This document shows positions 11,197-23,185 of a DNA stretch of 64,000 nucleotides, piece by piece (positions within the stretch are counted from its first letter, which is position 1; each line of letters starts with the position of its first letter). Under the pieces are notes generated by a model. It did no database searches. It was not told the DNA's origin and saw nothing but the letters and a program-made list of their open reading frames with translations. The DNA is from Trema orientale (taxonomy: Eukaryota > Streptophyta > Magnoliopsida > Rosales > Cannabaceae): NCBI GenBank assembly GCA_002914845.1, contig JXTC01000246.1, positions 246,254 to 310,253 on the forward strand. Direction: 5' to 3'. The translations under genes and the position numbers were made by a program.

Positions 11197-11693
11197 ATGG
11201 AAAATATGGCCGAAGCTGATAACAACATGAGCACGTTTGACATGGGTTCGCTTAGAACAAATCTCCCATCGAAGTAAGAAAACATTCTGTACTAATTTCT
11301 ACTTATTTTGTATTTGTTGTAACATCTTTTTTTTTATAAAAGATAAACCTATATATATATATATATATGAATTTAAGGCGTCAAAATCCTACAAAAGCAT
11401 TAATTATGTCATGTATAATGATATTAATGTTTTTTTTTTTTTTTGGGTTAATTATGATCAGCAGGAGAGGTTTGTCTCGATATTATTCAGGAAAATCGAG
11501 GTCGTTTACGTGCATGGCGGATGTTCAATGCGTAGAAGATCTTAAGAAACCGGAACACATTCCAGATGCGAAGAAGAGGAAGAAGTATTCGGAGAGGAAT
11601 AAGGAGATATTGCCTATTCCACCATATCCATACTGTAGGAGAGTTGATTCTAGTACCAACCAATGTGCTGCGCCCTGTCATGTTGGAGTCTAA
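11197..11693 (+). CDS. OXIDATIVE STRESS 3-like (OXS3/O3L) small protein
   Basis: Two exons, 11197-11273 and 11465-11693, give 101 aa. The diagnostic segment is KRGLSRYYSGKSRSFTC followed by a MADVQCVEDLKKPE stretch, the core of the plant OXS3/O3L family. These are nuclear proteins linked to tolerance of oxidative and metal stress and to stress-responsive chromatin. A basic cluster KKRKK (from the DAKKRKKYSE segment) could serve as a nuclear localisation signal. The C-terminus holds several Cys residues (YCRRVDSSTNQCAAPCHVGV). The first ATG after the CT-rich leader is used; internal Met residues at positions 4, 11 and 16 could be alternative starts. The acceptor is a tandem CAGCAG, so a second isoform one residue longer (Asn-Arg in place of Lys) is possible. 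The family is clear; the exact paralogue is not. Confidence 0.8.
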
Positions 11694-12935
11694 AAGATTA
11701 ATATCCCTAAATTATCGAGAAAAAAGAAGAAAAGAAAAGAAAAAGAGTGTTGTAATTACTTTAACTAATTTAGAAGGGGGAAAAAAAAATAACTACTTTT
11801 TTGTGATGTCTTCTTCTCTGGATGTGTAAATATATGAGTAGTTATGTATAGTAGATAAAATATACTTTCGGCTTCTTCAATGTTCGGCAACTTTTTGTTA
11901 TGTAGATACATGGAAGTAATCATATTGTATACGGCTTATGATGTAATGCAAAATATGTGAATCTATTAAGGTATTTTTGTTGTTCACCAAATGGGTTATA
12001 ATCATTCTCTTCATTTCTTTAATTTGCTTTTGGGGTAACGAATGGATCATACGCTCATTCTAATGTAGCCAGTAAATTTTCAGAAGTATGTTCTGGCACC
12101 ATTTCAATCTTCTTTTTTGCTTGGAGTTATTAAAAGAAAAATTACCTAGTATAGTATGACGATTCAAGGAAGATGCTGTATGAACCTGTTACAGATGTTA
12201 CCTTTGCATCAGCTTGGTACATTTTTGGTATTGTATCGTTATTATGATCTTCTTGGTATAGCATTATTTGATTTCGATGCAATTTTCATCAGCTTGGTAC
12301 ATTTTTGGTATTGTATCCTTATTATGATATTCTTGGTATTGCATTATTTGATTTCGATGCAATTCTCGTATGACTGCACATGTGAAACGCTACACAAATG
12401 ACATCTATAGTAAGAACAATACTACATACTTTAAAACGAGAAAACACTTGAGAGCATCTTCCAGTAATCACATGTAAAGGGTCTGTTTTATTCTGATTAA
12501 GATATAGAAGCAGAAGATGAAAGTCTGTATATATATATATTATCTTACCGAAACAGCTGTAAAAAAGAGAAATGGCCGATAGTTTATGTTATGATATAAG
12601 AAAGAGCTGCTTCCTGTACTCAAAGGAGGATTCAATTCAACCATTCTGGCCATTCCCATCACAAATCTCGTTTCAAGGTCATGTCCAAAAAGTTTCGGTA
12701 TTTCTACAGTTACACTGATACCCCTCTCTATGTTAATTGAACTAGGAAGAATACACATTCTGGTTAAAAAGTGATAACCACAAAAGGGAAATGGAAAGGC
12801 CAATTAATTCTTCTTTTCCTAACTCCACCAAAAAAAGACTAGAAATTAAGGCCTACCGAAGAACAATTATGCGCACCAAAAGAATCACTGTTTCTCCCTA
12901 ATTGTACAAAATTAGGATGTAGGCCCGTACAAGGA
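11694..12935. other. Convergent 3' intergenic region with 80-bp tandem duplication
   Basis: The region lies between the 3' ends of the OXS3-like gene (+) and SAE2 (-) and must contain both 3' UTRs. An 80-bp unit beginning CATCAGCTTGGTACATTTTT is duplicated head to tail at 12207-12286 and 12287-12365 with only a few differences, so the duplication is recent. No coding sequence is supported. Confidence 0.5.
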
Positions 12936-15900
12936 CTACGGATGACTCTGAATTTTCTTCTTGCTGATGCCAAAATCCCCACCATCAAGCATGACGATGT
13001 CATCATCTTCATCAAGAACTTCGAGTTTCTTATTGGCTCTAATTTCTTGTGCATCGCTTGGAGTGACATCCTCAGAAACCTCAGAAAGTTTTCTCTTCTT
13101 TCCTGAAACAATTTCTGCCTCACTGTCCTTTTCAGTCTCCACCGTCAATGACTCAGATGTGCTTCCAGCATTGTGATCAACAGACTTGTCGCCGTCATTC
13201 TCCACTGAAGAAGCTTGACTCCATCCAGAAAGAACCATTCCATCAGGTTCCTTTTCCTCGTCAAATTCCTCTCTGTTGAAAATGCATCAAACGGATGAAG
13301 TTGCTCACAGAAACAAAGTTAAAAGGAAATTATTTATACCAAAAACCAACCAAATTAAGAAATCCTGCTCTTGGGCTTTTGACCCAAGTGTACAAGAAAC
13401 CTTAGCCCAAGTCCGTAACTGACACCCCCTTAGTAAACATGTCATCCAACTATTTCAATCTAAATAGTTAAGACTTGAGATTACAGCAAGAGAATTTGTG
13501 CAATGTTAACTAGGAACATGCACTAAGTATAACTCTCAGTCCAAATTCTAGAGAGGGAAATAAGAATGCAGAATGCTATATCTCTTGCTAAACCCAACGT
13601 GTATAATAGTTATAAGACGAGAAGAATAGAGAAAAACCTGTGCTTGATGTTGATACTGCAACGCAGCTCTTGGTAAAGATCACTAACAGTCAGCATTGAC
13701 CCACCGGTAATTGGAGAATTAAGCTCAGACAGCACCTAAGAATTGGTTTGAAAAGAAGGGAGTAGCAGAGAAGAAAACAATAGAGATTCAGTAAAAAGAC
13801 GAAATAGATATTTTGGATCCAGTAAGAGTTATGTGTCAACTGTCAATACCTTATCAACCTTTGCAGCATAAGATGCTAGCAAGTCTTCATCAAGATCATC
13901 ACCAGTCTCATACAGAACCTCTGCTCCATGCATGATAATTGGTGCACTCATCCCAAGCTTGGGTTTAACTATTTTTTCAATTATTTCACTCAACTTTGAA
14001 CGATGAGTATTTATCTCAAGTAATAGAGGTGTCTGCATTTCATCAAAATGCACAAGATTGGATTGAAACAGTATTTTGGATGTCAGCAAATGGATCCCGC
14101 AGTATCAGAATAAAAAATTTACTTACCTCGGAACAAACATAGCAAGACTTGTTAGGTTCAAAGGGTTCCACTGGCATGAGTAGCATCTTTCTCGATGGAT
14201 GTTCCAGACAATATGTCATCCTGCACAGAAGTTTGGAAATATGTAGAGAAACCCAGCCACCAAAAATACATATCTACTCTTTTATAGTGTTTGTGCCTCT
14301 ATATGACTATATCCATGCATACAAATGAAAACATATGTTCCCGATAAAGAGACTTTGATGTCAACAACTGGAGTGAGTCTCTGAGTACAGGAAACATATT
14401 TTGCATAGAGTAAAGGAAACTGCACACACACACACCTGTATCTCTTTGTATCATTTTGCAGCACCTTGATGGCCTCGATAACAATCAATCCTGCAATAAT
14501 AGCATTGGTTGTTGCAACAGCATGAACAATATTCCCAGCAATACCTTTAGCTTCAAATAGACTATGTAAAGGAATCCCAAAAGAAGTAGCTCGAATGTTT
14601 GCAGCAGCAGTAACGAATTCTACAGCTAACTGATCATCCTTGTCAAATGTCAGATTGCCAACTTCCTGTGAAACATCCATGCCCCAAACCAAGCAGGAAA
14701 AAAATAAAAATAAAAATATAAATAAAAAAGACATCAGAATTTCCACTTGATACAAGAGAGAAAAAGAGGAATGGAGAAAACATTAAGAGATCCAAGGGCC
14801 TTATCCAATAATAAAAGAGTCCAAAACCGACCTTTTCTCTTTTCAGGAAAAATAGCTTCAGTGCCTCGAGAAAGATTTTTGAATTTTCCTTAAGACTCCA
14901 TATATCCTGTGGATTTTTCATGCCCAGAGATGCCATGGCAGACACTGAAGATGGATCATTGGTTCCACCATTTTTCTCCACATTTCCATTCTGTTGAGTT
15001 GGCTCATCATGCAGGCTATCCCTAATGTATATAGGCTTTGGTCTATTACGGTTTTTCCACGTCTCCTCATTAGACAGAGCCATTTCAATATTATAACCAA
15101 ATACATGATCATATATTCTCCTCCCGTACTGATCAATGTCTTCATCATTTCTGCGTTCAAATACATCTTCCACGTGATTTGATGAGCTAGCAGCATCACC
15201 AGAACGCACATTCAAATCATTCTCCTGATTCTTGTCCCCAAACAACTTTGCAAAGAGAAGTTCCTTTGCCCACACAATACAGTGAACAAACTACAAAAGT
15301 AGAAACCTCTAAATTTAATTTAAAAGTCACTACTATGAAAATGCTTCTATCTCCTTGTAGAAGCCGCACAAAAACAAATATTCAAGGGCATGCAGAATGA
15401 TTCAGTTACATATAAATACCTTCGATGGAGTACTTGTAATGGTACACACAGGATAAGTTTTTGGGGCAGGTTTAGGTTGGCACTCGTAGCACTCTGTTTT
15501 CCCCTTAACATGCACAGTGACCTGTTTCCAATAAAGATCAGAAAAAGGGATTTAAGGAATTAAGCGTCATTAGATAAAATCAAATGAAATATTTAGTATG
15601 CCGAGATATTGTGAAGGATGAACACCATGGCTTAAATATTACATAAACTTTCATCACCCAGGCTAAAAACAATAACAAATACACAGATATTCCAAAAAAC
15701 TTCAACAAACCAAGATAATTCGCATGAAGAAGAGCTACATAAGTAAAGTGGAGAGGAAGGGGAGGACTCTTCCCTTGCTGTGTTCGGTAGGAGAGGAATG
15801 GGAAAATCTATAACAGTTATGAGGATTAAAAACTGGCCCATATAATGATTTGAAATCCAATCTTTTCCCTCCCAAAACCCTTCCTGCCAAACATTAATTC

Positions 15901-18900
15901 TACTCCAAATCCAGCCACTAATTCCTCATCTCTCTACTTCCTTCCACTTTTCCCTCCTACCAAACACTCTAAAGCTACTCTAAGGATACAAAGAAGGAGT
16001 GTCTGAAACTATATGTAGTGCTCAGAATGTCGAATTTCCTTATTTCTTTATTTTTTACTTATTTTAATAACGTGCATATCAGATTGATGCTTATTTGAAA
16101 TTAGATACTTAGACTTCACAAAAATGATGAAACCTAGGAACAAAATGATCTAAAGCAAATCTGCTTACAAATGACAAATATGAAACTAAAGATACACAAA
16201 ACAGAGCAGAAATAAGATCAAGATCGCAACAAGCCTATATTCTTTTATCCCACACTAAAGAACCATCTACCAAATTCCTTTGTTTAAATGACTTGGGAAG
16301 TTCCATTCACATCTTTTCAGGTGTTATCACATTGAATAATTCGTTCATTCACATGTTGTCTGTTTATAAAGGGTCCATATCAATTATCTGAGCGAGTAGG
16401 AGGAGCTTTAATCCCCTTTTCCATATTATTGGGGTATTTGCATCTATCCATTCTCACATCCACTTTTGAAACAACTCCATTTTATCCACCTGTAATTTAT
16501 CAACCAACATTCTGTGGTAGAAAGCAAAGCTGGCCTCATACTGATCCGTATAGACATTTTTTTAAACAAAACAATCAATCCTAAAAAATTAATAGCCTCA
16601 CAATGGTCCAACATAGTTTTCTCCTCAACGGCTGAAGCTCTTTTTTTCCCCTTCTGAAGGAACATTCCGAACAAATGGACAAATATTTTAAATGTCTAGA
16701 TTTGTACATCTTTGACTGATTAAAAATGGAAGAGTTACATCTCCTGTTACACCTCAGCCGACATTCATTACAGGTTTTAAGTAGAATCCAAACATTACCC
16801 AGAAAAGCACCTCCACTAAATAACCAACAGAAAAAGAAAATACAAAACATAAAGCACAAAAGGATGAGGTCCGGACATGTTCCATTTAAAAATGGATTAT
16901 TTCTAGAAAATACTGCCAAGTCAGGTATTTACCTGTCCAAGGAACCCAGTGGTCCCACTTTCAACCAGAGGAACATCAGCAGCCAAGCATAGCCGATTAA
17001 CATGCCTCCTTGCATCTAAGTTGTCAAGTCCATTCAAAACAACATTAAATTGCTTATAAAAGTCCACATCGAAGTTAGGATCCTTGACATTTGCATGATA
17101 TGGTGTAATACTTATTTCAGGCCTAAATTTTAAGACAGCATCCCGGGCAACCTGTTGAGAAAATTTGTCACCACTTAACATAAAATGCTCATTCAGTTCA
17201 GATCAAAAGCTGGTGAATCTACTCACTCTGGCTTTTGACTGCCCAACATGTGATTGTCGGAAGAGAAATTGCCTGTTGAGGTTACTGACTTCTATAGTGT
17301 CCATGTCAATCTACAATTAACATAAACAAATTAATTAGAGACAAACACCAAGAAAAAATTAATTGGAGAGAAACACCAAGAAAAAACTATGTACACAAGA
17401 GTGTGCTTGCCTCAAATTACAGAGACCATAAAATATCATAAAAGAAACAACATAATTATCATCATGACCAAGCAAGCACATATCAACTGCATAGACACAT
17501 ACTAGTTGCATGATCACATAATTATAAATAACATACAAAGTAATGGAGATAGTAAGACAAGGTAAAACTACAGTGTTACAAATAGCTAATATTATGTAGA
17601 TATAATGAAAAATGTTCGCCGGGGGAAGGGGGAATAAGTGAACCACCAAAAAAAAAAGTAATTTAAGTAGCAAAACACGAAAATCAAAGGTAAATTGGAT
17701 GTATTGCTTCAATCAAATTATTCAAATCTATGTACACAATTAAGAAATCACTATAGAATTGTGAGTAAAGGAAAGGGGAATTAATGAAGTACCACTACCC
17801 ACCACCAATGGAGAAAAATTGCTCCATATTAAGGAACAGGTAGTGTGTCAATAAGTTATAATAGAAACATATTTTCTTGTGTCCCCAGGACCCAGGTGTT
17901 ACGTATTCCTGCCAAATTGGCCAAACTTGCATCCTACCATAAACCATATGAGGAGCTCAAACAGCAGCTAAACATTTCAAAAGATTTGTGTATGAAAGAA
18001 TCAGTCTAAAGAATTTTTCCTCAAAAATCAAGACTGCTTACAAGCAACAGTCCCTGCAGAAGTAGTCTGCTCTCTGCTGTGCTGAATAATGGTTAAATGA
18101 ATACCATAAAGGAAGTCTCATAGCCCAAAAAATAAATTAATTAAATATTAATTAAATAAATAAACAAATATAAATAACCATGAAGTAAACTTCCAGCAAA
18201 ACCCTTTTGCCGCAAGTTACCAGCTTTTAAGGCAAGACTCTCTGAAAGTACTATTATTAGTTTTCCTCTAGCCTTTTTCTATATTTAACCACCCTTAATC
18301 CCCGTTAGATAACAAAACATCCAAAGGACTTGACTTGAACAATTTCAATGACACACAAAAACAATGCTAGAACCGAACAATCGTTCTATCTTTCAATTTA
18401 TTGTTATTTGTATAAGGCTAACAATCTGTACAGTGTGCTTTTGGAAAACAGTATGAAAGCATTGGAAAAATGGAAACTTTCCCAACCTTCATAGAAGTAT
18501 TATTATGTCAGACAAAGCAATAAATTAATCAAACAAAACAATTAGAAAAAAAAAATACTGATTAAAAAGCAAAACACAACGAGACCCATTAATAAACAAA
18601 CTAAGAAATGAGATATAAACACGAACCTAACCCTAAAATCCAGCACAGTTACTAAAAAGAAGCAAAACCCAGAAGCCAAAAACCCTTGAGAAATCAAAAA
18701 AACTCACAATATGAATGTCTTGGAAGCCAGAGAGAGCGAGGGTCTTGAGTAGCTCGCAACCAATACCACCTGCTCCAACCATCAGCACCTTCGAGCCCTA
18801 AAAAAAAAAAAAAAAGACCCACGCAAAAGAAAAAATAAAACCCATAAAAATTAAGTCAAAATTCAGTACAGCAACGAGTAGAAGCTTAGGGTTCCGTACA

Positions 18901-18952
18901 GAATTTAGGTTCTGAGTACCTTAATCACAGAAAAATGGTGGTGGGAAGCCAT
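12936..18952 (-). CDS. SAE2: SUMO-activating enzyme subunit 2 (E1 large subunit)
   Basis: Eleven coding exons in transcript order: 18952-18920, 18797-18708, 17310-17227, 17151-16933, 15521-15420, 15290-14832, 14665-14436, 14220-14127, 14032-13850, 13735-13638, 13272-12936. All have GT-AG borders and join in frame to 642 aa, close to Arabidopsis SAE2 (about 625). With SAE1 it adenylates SUMO, carries it as a thioester and passes it to the E2 SCE1 in the nucleus. Visible features are the nucleotide-binding loop GAGGIG (residues 19-24); zinc-binding Cys pairs CYEC (153/156) and CYVC (432/435); the catalytic Cys168 in [11 protein letters not shown]; a ubiquitin-fold region near residues 435-530; and an acidic tail with basic KKRK and KKK segments typical of nuclear UBA2/SAE2 proteins. 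Start MASHHHF is the only Met in frame before the ATP-binding fold, and a GA/CT-rich leader precedes it. The gene appears intact. Confidence 0.96.
15780..15967. mobile_element. MITE in SAE2 intron between exons 4 and 5
   Basis: A 188-bp segment starts GTGTTCGGTAGGAGAGGAA and ends TCCCTCCTACCAAACAC, an imperfect terminal inverted repeat of about 18 bp with the GTTTGGTAGGA style of Tourist or hAT-type MITEs. It sits in the 1.4-kb fourth intron of SAE2, away from both splice sites. No clear target-site duplication was identified. Confidence 0.5.
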
Positions 18953-18980
18953 GGGAGGTGAAGCAAGCTAGAGAGTCGAG

Positions 18981-19019
<39 letters not shown>

Positions 19020-20043
19020 CGACGAAACGACGATGACGCGTGAACCGGAAGCCGAATTAACTCTAAATTAACGAAAAGGAAAGAAAGTCACAGAGAGAGA
19101 GTCTGAAATTATAAAATTTTAAAAAAAGAAAAAAGAGAAAAAAAAAAAAGGTTTGTGGGGAATCGAACCCCAGACGTCAAAGAATCCAGAGAGTGTAGTT
19201 CCAACTTCCAGGAAAGGGCTGCTTAGGCTAGTACGACTAGTGATGGTGGTAAAGTACTCCCGCAGGCGCCAAAACCAGCAAAATGGACCATAGAGAATAT
19301 AAACATATATATACACATATATATATATATACACACTAAAATATACGCTTATGCACGAACCTTCGAAATTTTTGTAAAAAATTCACGCCGAATGACATGA
19401 CATTATTTTTAACCCATCTTTATTTTCTAAGTTATGTGATTGAAAATAATCTTGCATGATGCTAGTATTATTTTATGAAGACATGCATCTATCTAATTAT
19501 AATAGAATTATTTATGAACCGCACATTATAATAAGATAATTGGACCTCATACAAATAGAAGGTTTTGATTAACAAACGAGTTACATATTAAAAAAAAGAA
19601 GTGAAAAAGGAAAAAGAAAAAAAATCAAAATTGATTGACAAATTGGTCAAAGAATAAATTTTTGATACCATATCATCATCAAAAACTGTACATGAATAAA
19701 AATGAATTGAACCAACTTCATTATGGGTCAGTTTTTTCCATTTCGATTTTGGATTGTTGAGAGTTCACGAGAATTTTGTATTAAAAGAAAATGATAAGTT
19801 TTGCTTTGATCGGTATAACGTCACTTTGTCTTAATTCTTGTAAATGTGGTGCCAATTTAACCATTTTTTAGCTTTTAAAATCTATTTCATTCAAGATCCC
19901 TCTTACTAACTGGAATCAAAGAATTAGTAGATCTGTTAGATCCGAAAAAAGAATGGTCAGAGTTATGAATTTATAATCGATAATACGATGATCGAGTCGT
20001 TTCGATGGTTATAAGTTCATTTTATATTGGACTAGACCGAAAT
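18953..20043. other. SAE2 upstream region
   Basis: Contains the GA-rich (CT on the transcript) leader of SAE2 at about 18980-19015, then AT-rich sequence up to an assembly gap. A tRNA-like T-arm lies at 19149-19170 (separate entry). No other gene is seen. Confidence 0.4.
19149..19245 (-). repeat. tRNA-like segment, probable SINE or tRNA pseudogene
   Basis: On the minus strand TGGGGTTCGATTCCCCA forms a perfect 5-bp T-stem with a 7-base TTCGATT loop and a B-box. An A-box-like TAGCCTAAGCAG lies about 70 bases upstream, and a poly(T) run follows. The expected acceptor-stem partner (GGTTTG) is missing at the 5' side, so it is not a functional tRNA gene. A tRNA-derived SINE ending in T-run, or a decayed tRNA, fits best. 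Confidence 0.35.
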
Positions 20044-20069
20044 NNNNNNNNNNNNNNNNNNNNNNNNNN
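20044..20069. other. Assembly gap (run of N)
   Basis: Twenty-six undetermined bases. Single N bases also occur at 34338 and 63200. None falls in a recognised exon. Confidence 0.99.
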
Positions 20070-21115
20070 ATTCGAGCGTATCTAAATGGGTTTAAGGTAT
20101 TTTTCGTCCTGCATTATAATAGAATCTCCCCAAATCTCGCTCCAATAAATGCATAATTCTGATACTAACGAACCTGTCATAAAAACTTTTATAAGCCGGA
20201 GAGTGACTTCGAGTGACCAAGCTGTCTCACAGCCCCTCTCTTTCGCCCTCTAAATCGAGTTAAATCGTGGGTAGTGGGGTGGGGATCTGATTGAGGAATG
20301 GCGCGGCGAATCAGATTTCTAATTGTGCAATGAGGAAGGGCTGAGGTGGAGTGAGATGGGGGTAATGAGGTTAAGTTGACTCCTTCCCATTCTAGGCTTT
20401 GCTCTTTGACCAATCTTAATTTGCTAATTTTGGTCGGCAGTGACAGCAAGGTTTAAAGGGGATGGTGATGATTTTCTTTATGTTGCTTCTATCTACTCTT
20501 TTCGAGTCCACATCAGTATTATATATGAGACGTGGTATATCTTCTTTTTCTACTTTGGCCAAAGTCATTTTCACATAGTGATATTTCTTGCATTGTAAAG
20601 TGAACGCTTTTTACTCTTTCTATTGGTAGCATAAGCACTTTTAACTCTATTCCATTAGAGATAAAAATAAATAAATAAAAAATGCTAAAGAGCACCACAT
20701 CATAACTAATAAAAGTGCGAAGTCTACATGTAAATCTAATAGGTCCTATGCACTTATTAGTATGTGATATTAAGCACTATTATTATTTAGAAAAAAAAAA
20801 AAACACAACTAATGTTGTGGGGTATTATGGTATTTGGAGTGACATACTCATAAAAGGGATATTTATCTCACACATTTATTAAAGTGTGATTCACCATTAC
20901 AAGTGCACCATAGCAATATTTCAAGTAGATACATGGATATAATATAACAAGAAGAAAAAATGTACTATTTAATGATGATTTCTTGTAAATGGTCATGAAA
21001 TTCATTTTCTGTAATTTTATGAACTCACAATCATTTAAAAATAATCTAAAAGTCTCAACTGACAAATTGGACATTAATTTATACAAAAAAATATGAGTTT
21101 TAATATATATATATA
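20070..21115. other. Intergenic, no gene seen
   Basis: A G-rich patch at 20200-20460 looks like part of an old mobile element but has no recognisable ends. The remainder is AT-rich and carries only chance open frames. Confidence 0.3.
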
Positions 21116-21880
21116 CTAGTCGTTATATCGCGCTTTGCGCGAGTTGTATTAATATTGCATACATTAAGCCTAATGTATAGTTAAGTTCAATGTATTTCAA
21201 CATTAAAAAATATATTTATCTCTATATTTATTTTGATGAGACGAATGTAGCACAACCATTTGTTCGATGAATTAAATTCATTATTAGCTATCATTAATAT
21301 TAAATTAAATACAATATTATATAATACATGTATATATTACAACCAATCATAGAAAAGAAAAATAATGATAGGACCAATCATATCATGAAAAAATTAGGAT
21401 TTTTCTAAAAATTTTAAAAATAGAATAATGATCAAAGATATAGTTAGGTCCAATGTATTTCAACATCAAAAAATATATTTATCTCTTTATTTATTTTGGT
21501 AAGACGAATGTAACACAACTTTTTGACGTTCAATGAACTAAATTTAATATAAGTAATCATTAATATTAAATTAAATATAATATTTTATAAAACATTAAAT
21601 TATATTTTTATCTCTCTCTATATTTATTTTGATGAGACGAATGTAGCACAATCATTTGTTCGATTCGATGAACTAAATTTATTATAAGATATCATTAATA
21701 TTAAATTAAATACAATATTATATAATACATGTATATATTACAACCAATCATAGCAAAGAAAAATAATGATTGGACCAATCATATCATGAAAAAATTAGGA
21801 TTTTTCTAAAAATTTTAAAATAAAATGGTGATCAAAGAAGCTATCAGAGTTTTGAGCTTCAGGCTTAATATATATATAGA
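21116..21880 (-). mobile_element. Non-autonomous Helitron
   Basis: Read on the minus strand, the element begins TCTATATATATATTAAGCC and ends with a perfect hairpin (stem TCGCGC/GCGCGA, 3-base loop, 21128-21142), then eight bases and CTAG. It is inserted between an A and a T with no target-site duplication. These are the three diagnostic marks of Helitrons: 5' TC, 3' hairpin plus CTRR, and AT insertion. It is 765 bp and carries no Rep/helicase. The interior has about three diverged copies of a unit containing GAGACGAATGTAGCACAA and CCAATCATATCATG, so the element grew by internal tandem duplication. Confidence 0.85.
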
Positions 21881-22560
21881 TTTAATATACATTTCAATGG
21901 ATATCTAATTGAGTCATTTTAGTGTTACGTTTGAATTTAGCAGCTTTTATTAATTTATTCAGTCCGATTTGATTAGAGTTAGATTTTAAGTCAAAATTAA
22001 CTCAAAAATGACCTAATTGTTACAAAAAGAAATTTTGAAAAGTTAAAAACTACAAAATAAAGAATGGGGACCTAAGTGATACATTATGTAAAAGTTGAAG
22101 ATCCCAAGTGATACTAAAGCTATTAGATAATAGCTGAATTGGATGAAAAAGTTAAAAAGTGACTAAAGTGATATAAATGTGAAAGGTTGAGGATCTAAAA
22201 ACTACAAAAACTAAAAAAAGATTGAGGACCTAAAAACTACAAAAAAAAAAAAAAAGGCCCGAGATTTTCCTGGTCTATGTGGAAGGAACGCTTTGAATGA
22301 ATCACGTGAATTAGTCGGAGCATAAGCCTCAGATACTACGGTTATCACATGGATTAGCTGGGGGCGTAAGCCTCAGATATTACGGTTATAAAAAAAAAAT
22401 ATAACAAAAAAAATTGGGAACTGATTAACACTTGGGAAAAAAAAGTTAGGAACTGATTAAAACAAGTAAGAGTACATAATGCAGCATTATCATTCTATTT
22501 TACACTCTCATCTTTAACATGTGTATAAATAGTGAGAGAGAGAGAGAATTGTTGACATAT
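21881..22560. other. Intergenic with short tandem repeat
   Basis: At about 22296-22390 a unit ending TAAGCCTCAGATACTACGGT is duplicated in tandem (about 53-bp period, a few mismatches), resembling a retroelement fragment. Flanking sequence is A-rich. No gene is seen. Confidence 0.4.
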
Positions 22561-22614
22561 GGATATCACTTCCCTTGAAAAGAAAAAAAAAAATAAAAAT
22601 AAAAGAAAAGCACC

Positions 22615-22659
22615 CACGTGGACGCGTAACAGCATGCGACAATGGTAGAACGACACGTG
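22615..22659 (+). promoter_or_regulatory. Two G-box (CACGTG) sites upstream of DRD1-like copy A
   Basis: CACGTG cores lie at 22615-22620 and 22654-22659. The second, in ACACGTGTC, also fits an abscisic-acid response element. They sit about 200-300 bp upstream of the CT-rich leader (22895-23010) of the gene starting at 23186, a plausible promoter position for bZIP or bHLH factors. No comparable site was seen upstream of copy B. Confidence 0.4.
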
Positions 22660-23185
22660 TCAGGTGGGCCCCAACGCGAGTGATGCCAGCCAATACTACG
22701 AGCACTCTTGCGAGCGAAGGAAGAAAAGAAAGAAAGAGAAGCTGTAGCGTCTATGCAAAAAAAAGAAAAAACGAACGACGCTTCTCTACAACGCGCTTCG
22801 CTCTTCAGTCTGCTTGTCCCCTCCAAATCCCAAAAAAAAGGGAAAAAAAAAAAAAAAAACTGTACGGCCTCTCTCAAACACGCACACTCACACACACAAT
22901 CTCTCTCTCTCTCTCAAACCCATTTCATTTGGGACATTGAAAACCCAAAATGCAAGTCGTAGTTCTCTCCTTCTCTTCCTCTATACTCTTTCTCTCTCTC
23001 TCTCTCTCTATATATGTAGAGTCAACATTTTGCTTCATTAATGGCTTTGGCATCTCTTCATTTTGATGTTTTTTTAGCTTATTTTATTTTTGAGAAAATT
23101 ATGAAAATTAATTAAATCGATTAATATATGATTTTTTTTTTTTTTTCGGTACTTGATCAGAGTTCTCTGAAGTTTGAGGCGAAGC

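Noticed and set aside
14643-15290. Reading SAE2 exon 6 through the following intron
   Set aside because: The frame continues past the donor at 14831 into hydrophobic low-complexity residues; splicing to 14665 restores family sequence.
22566-22962. Several overlapping small frames on both strands
   Set aside because: They are made of A-rich, CA and CT repeats in the promoter and leader of DRD1-like copy A.
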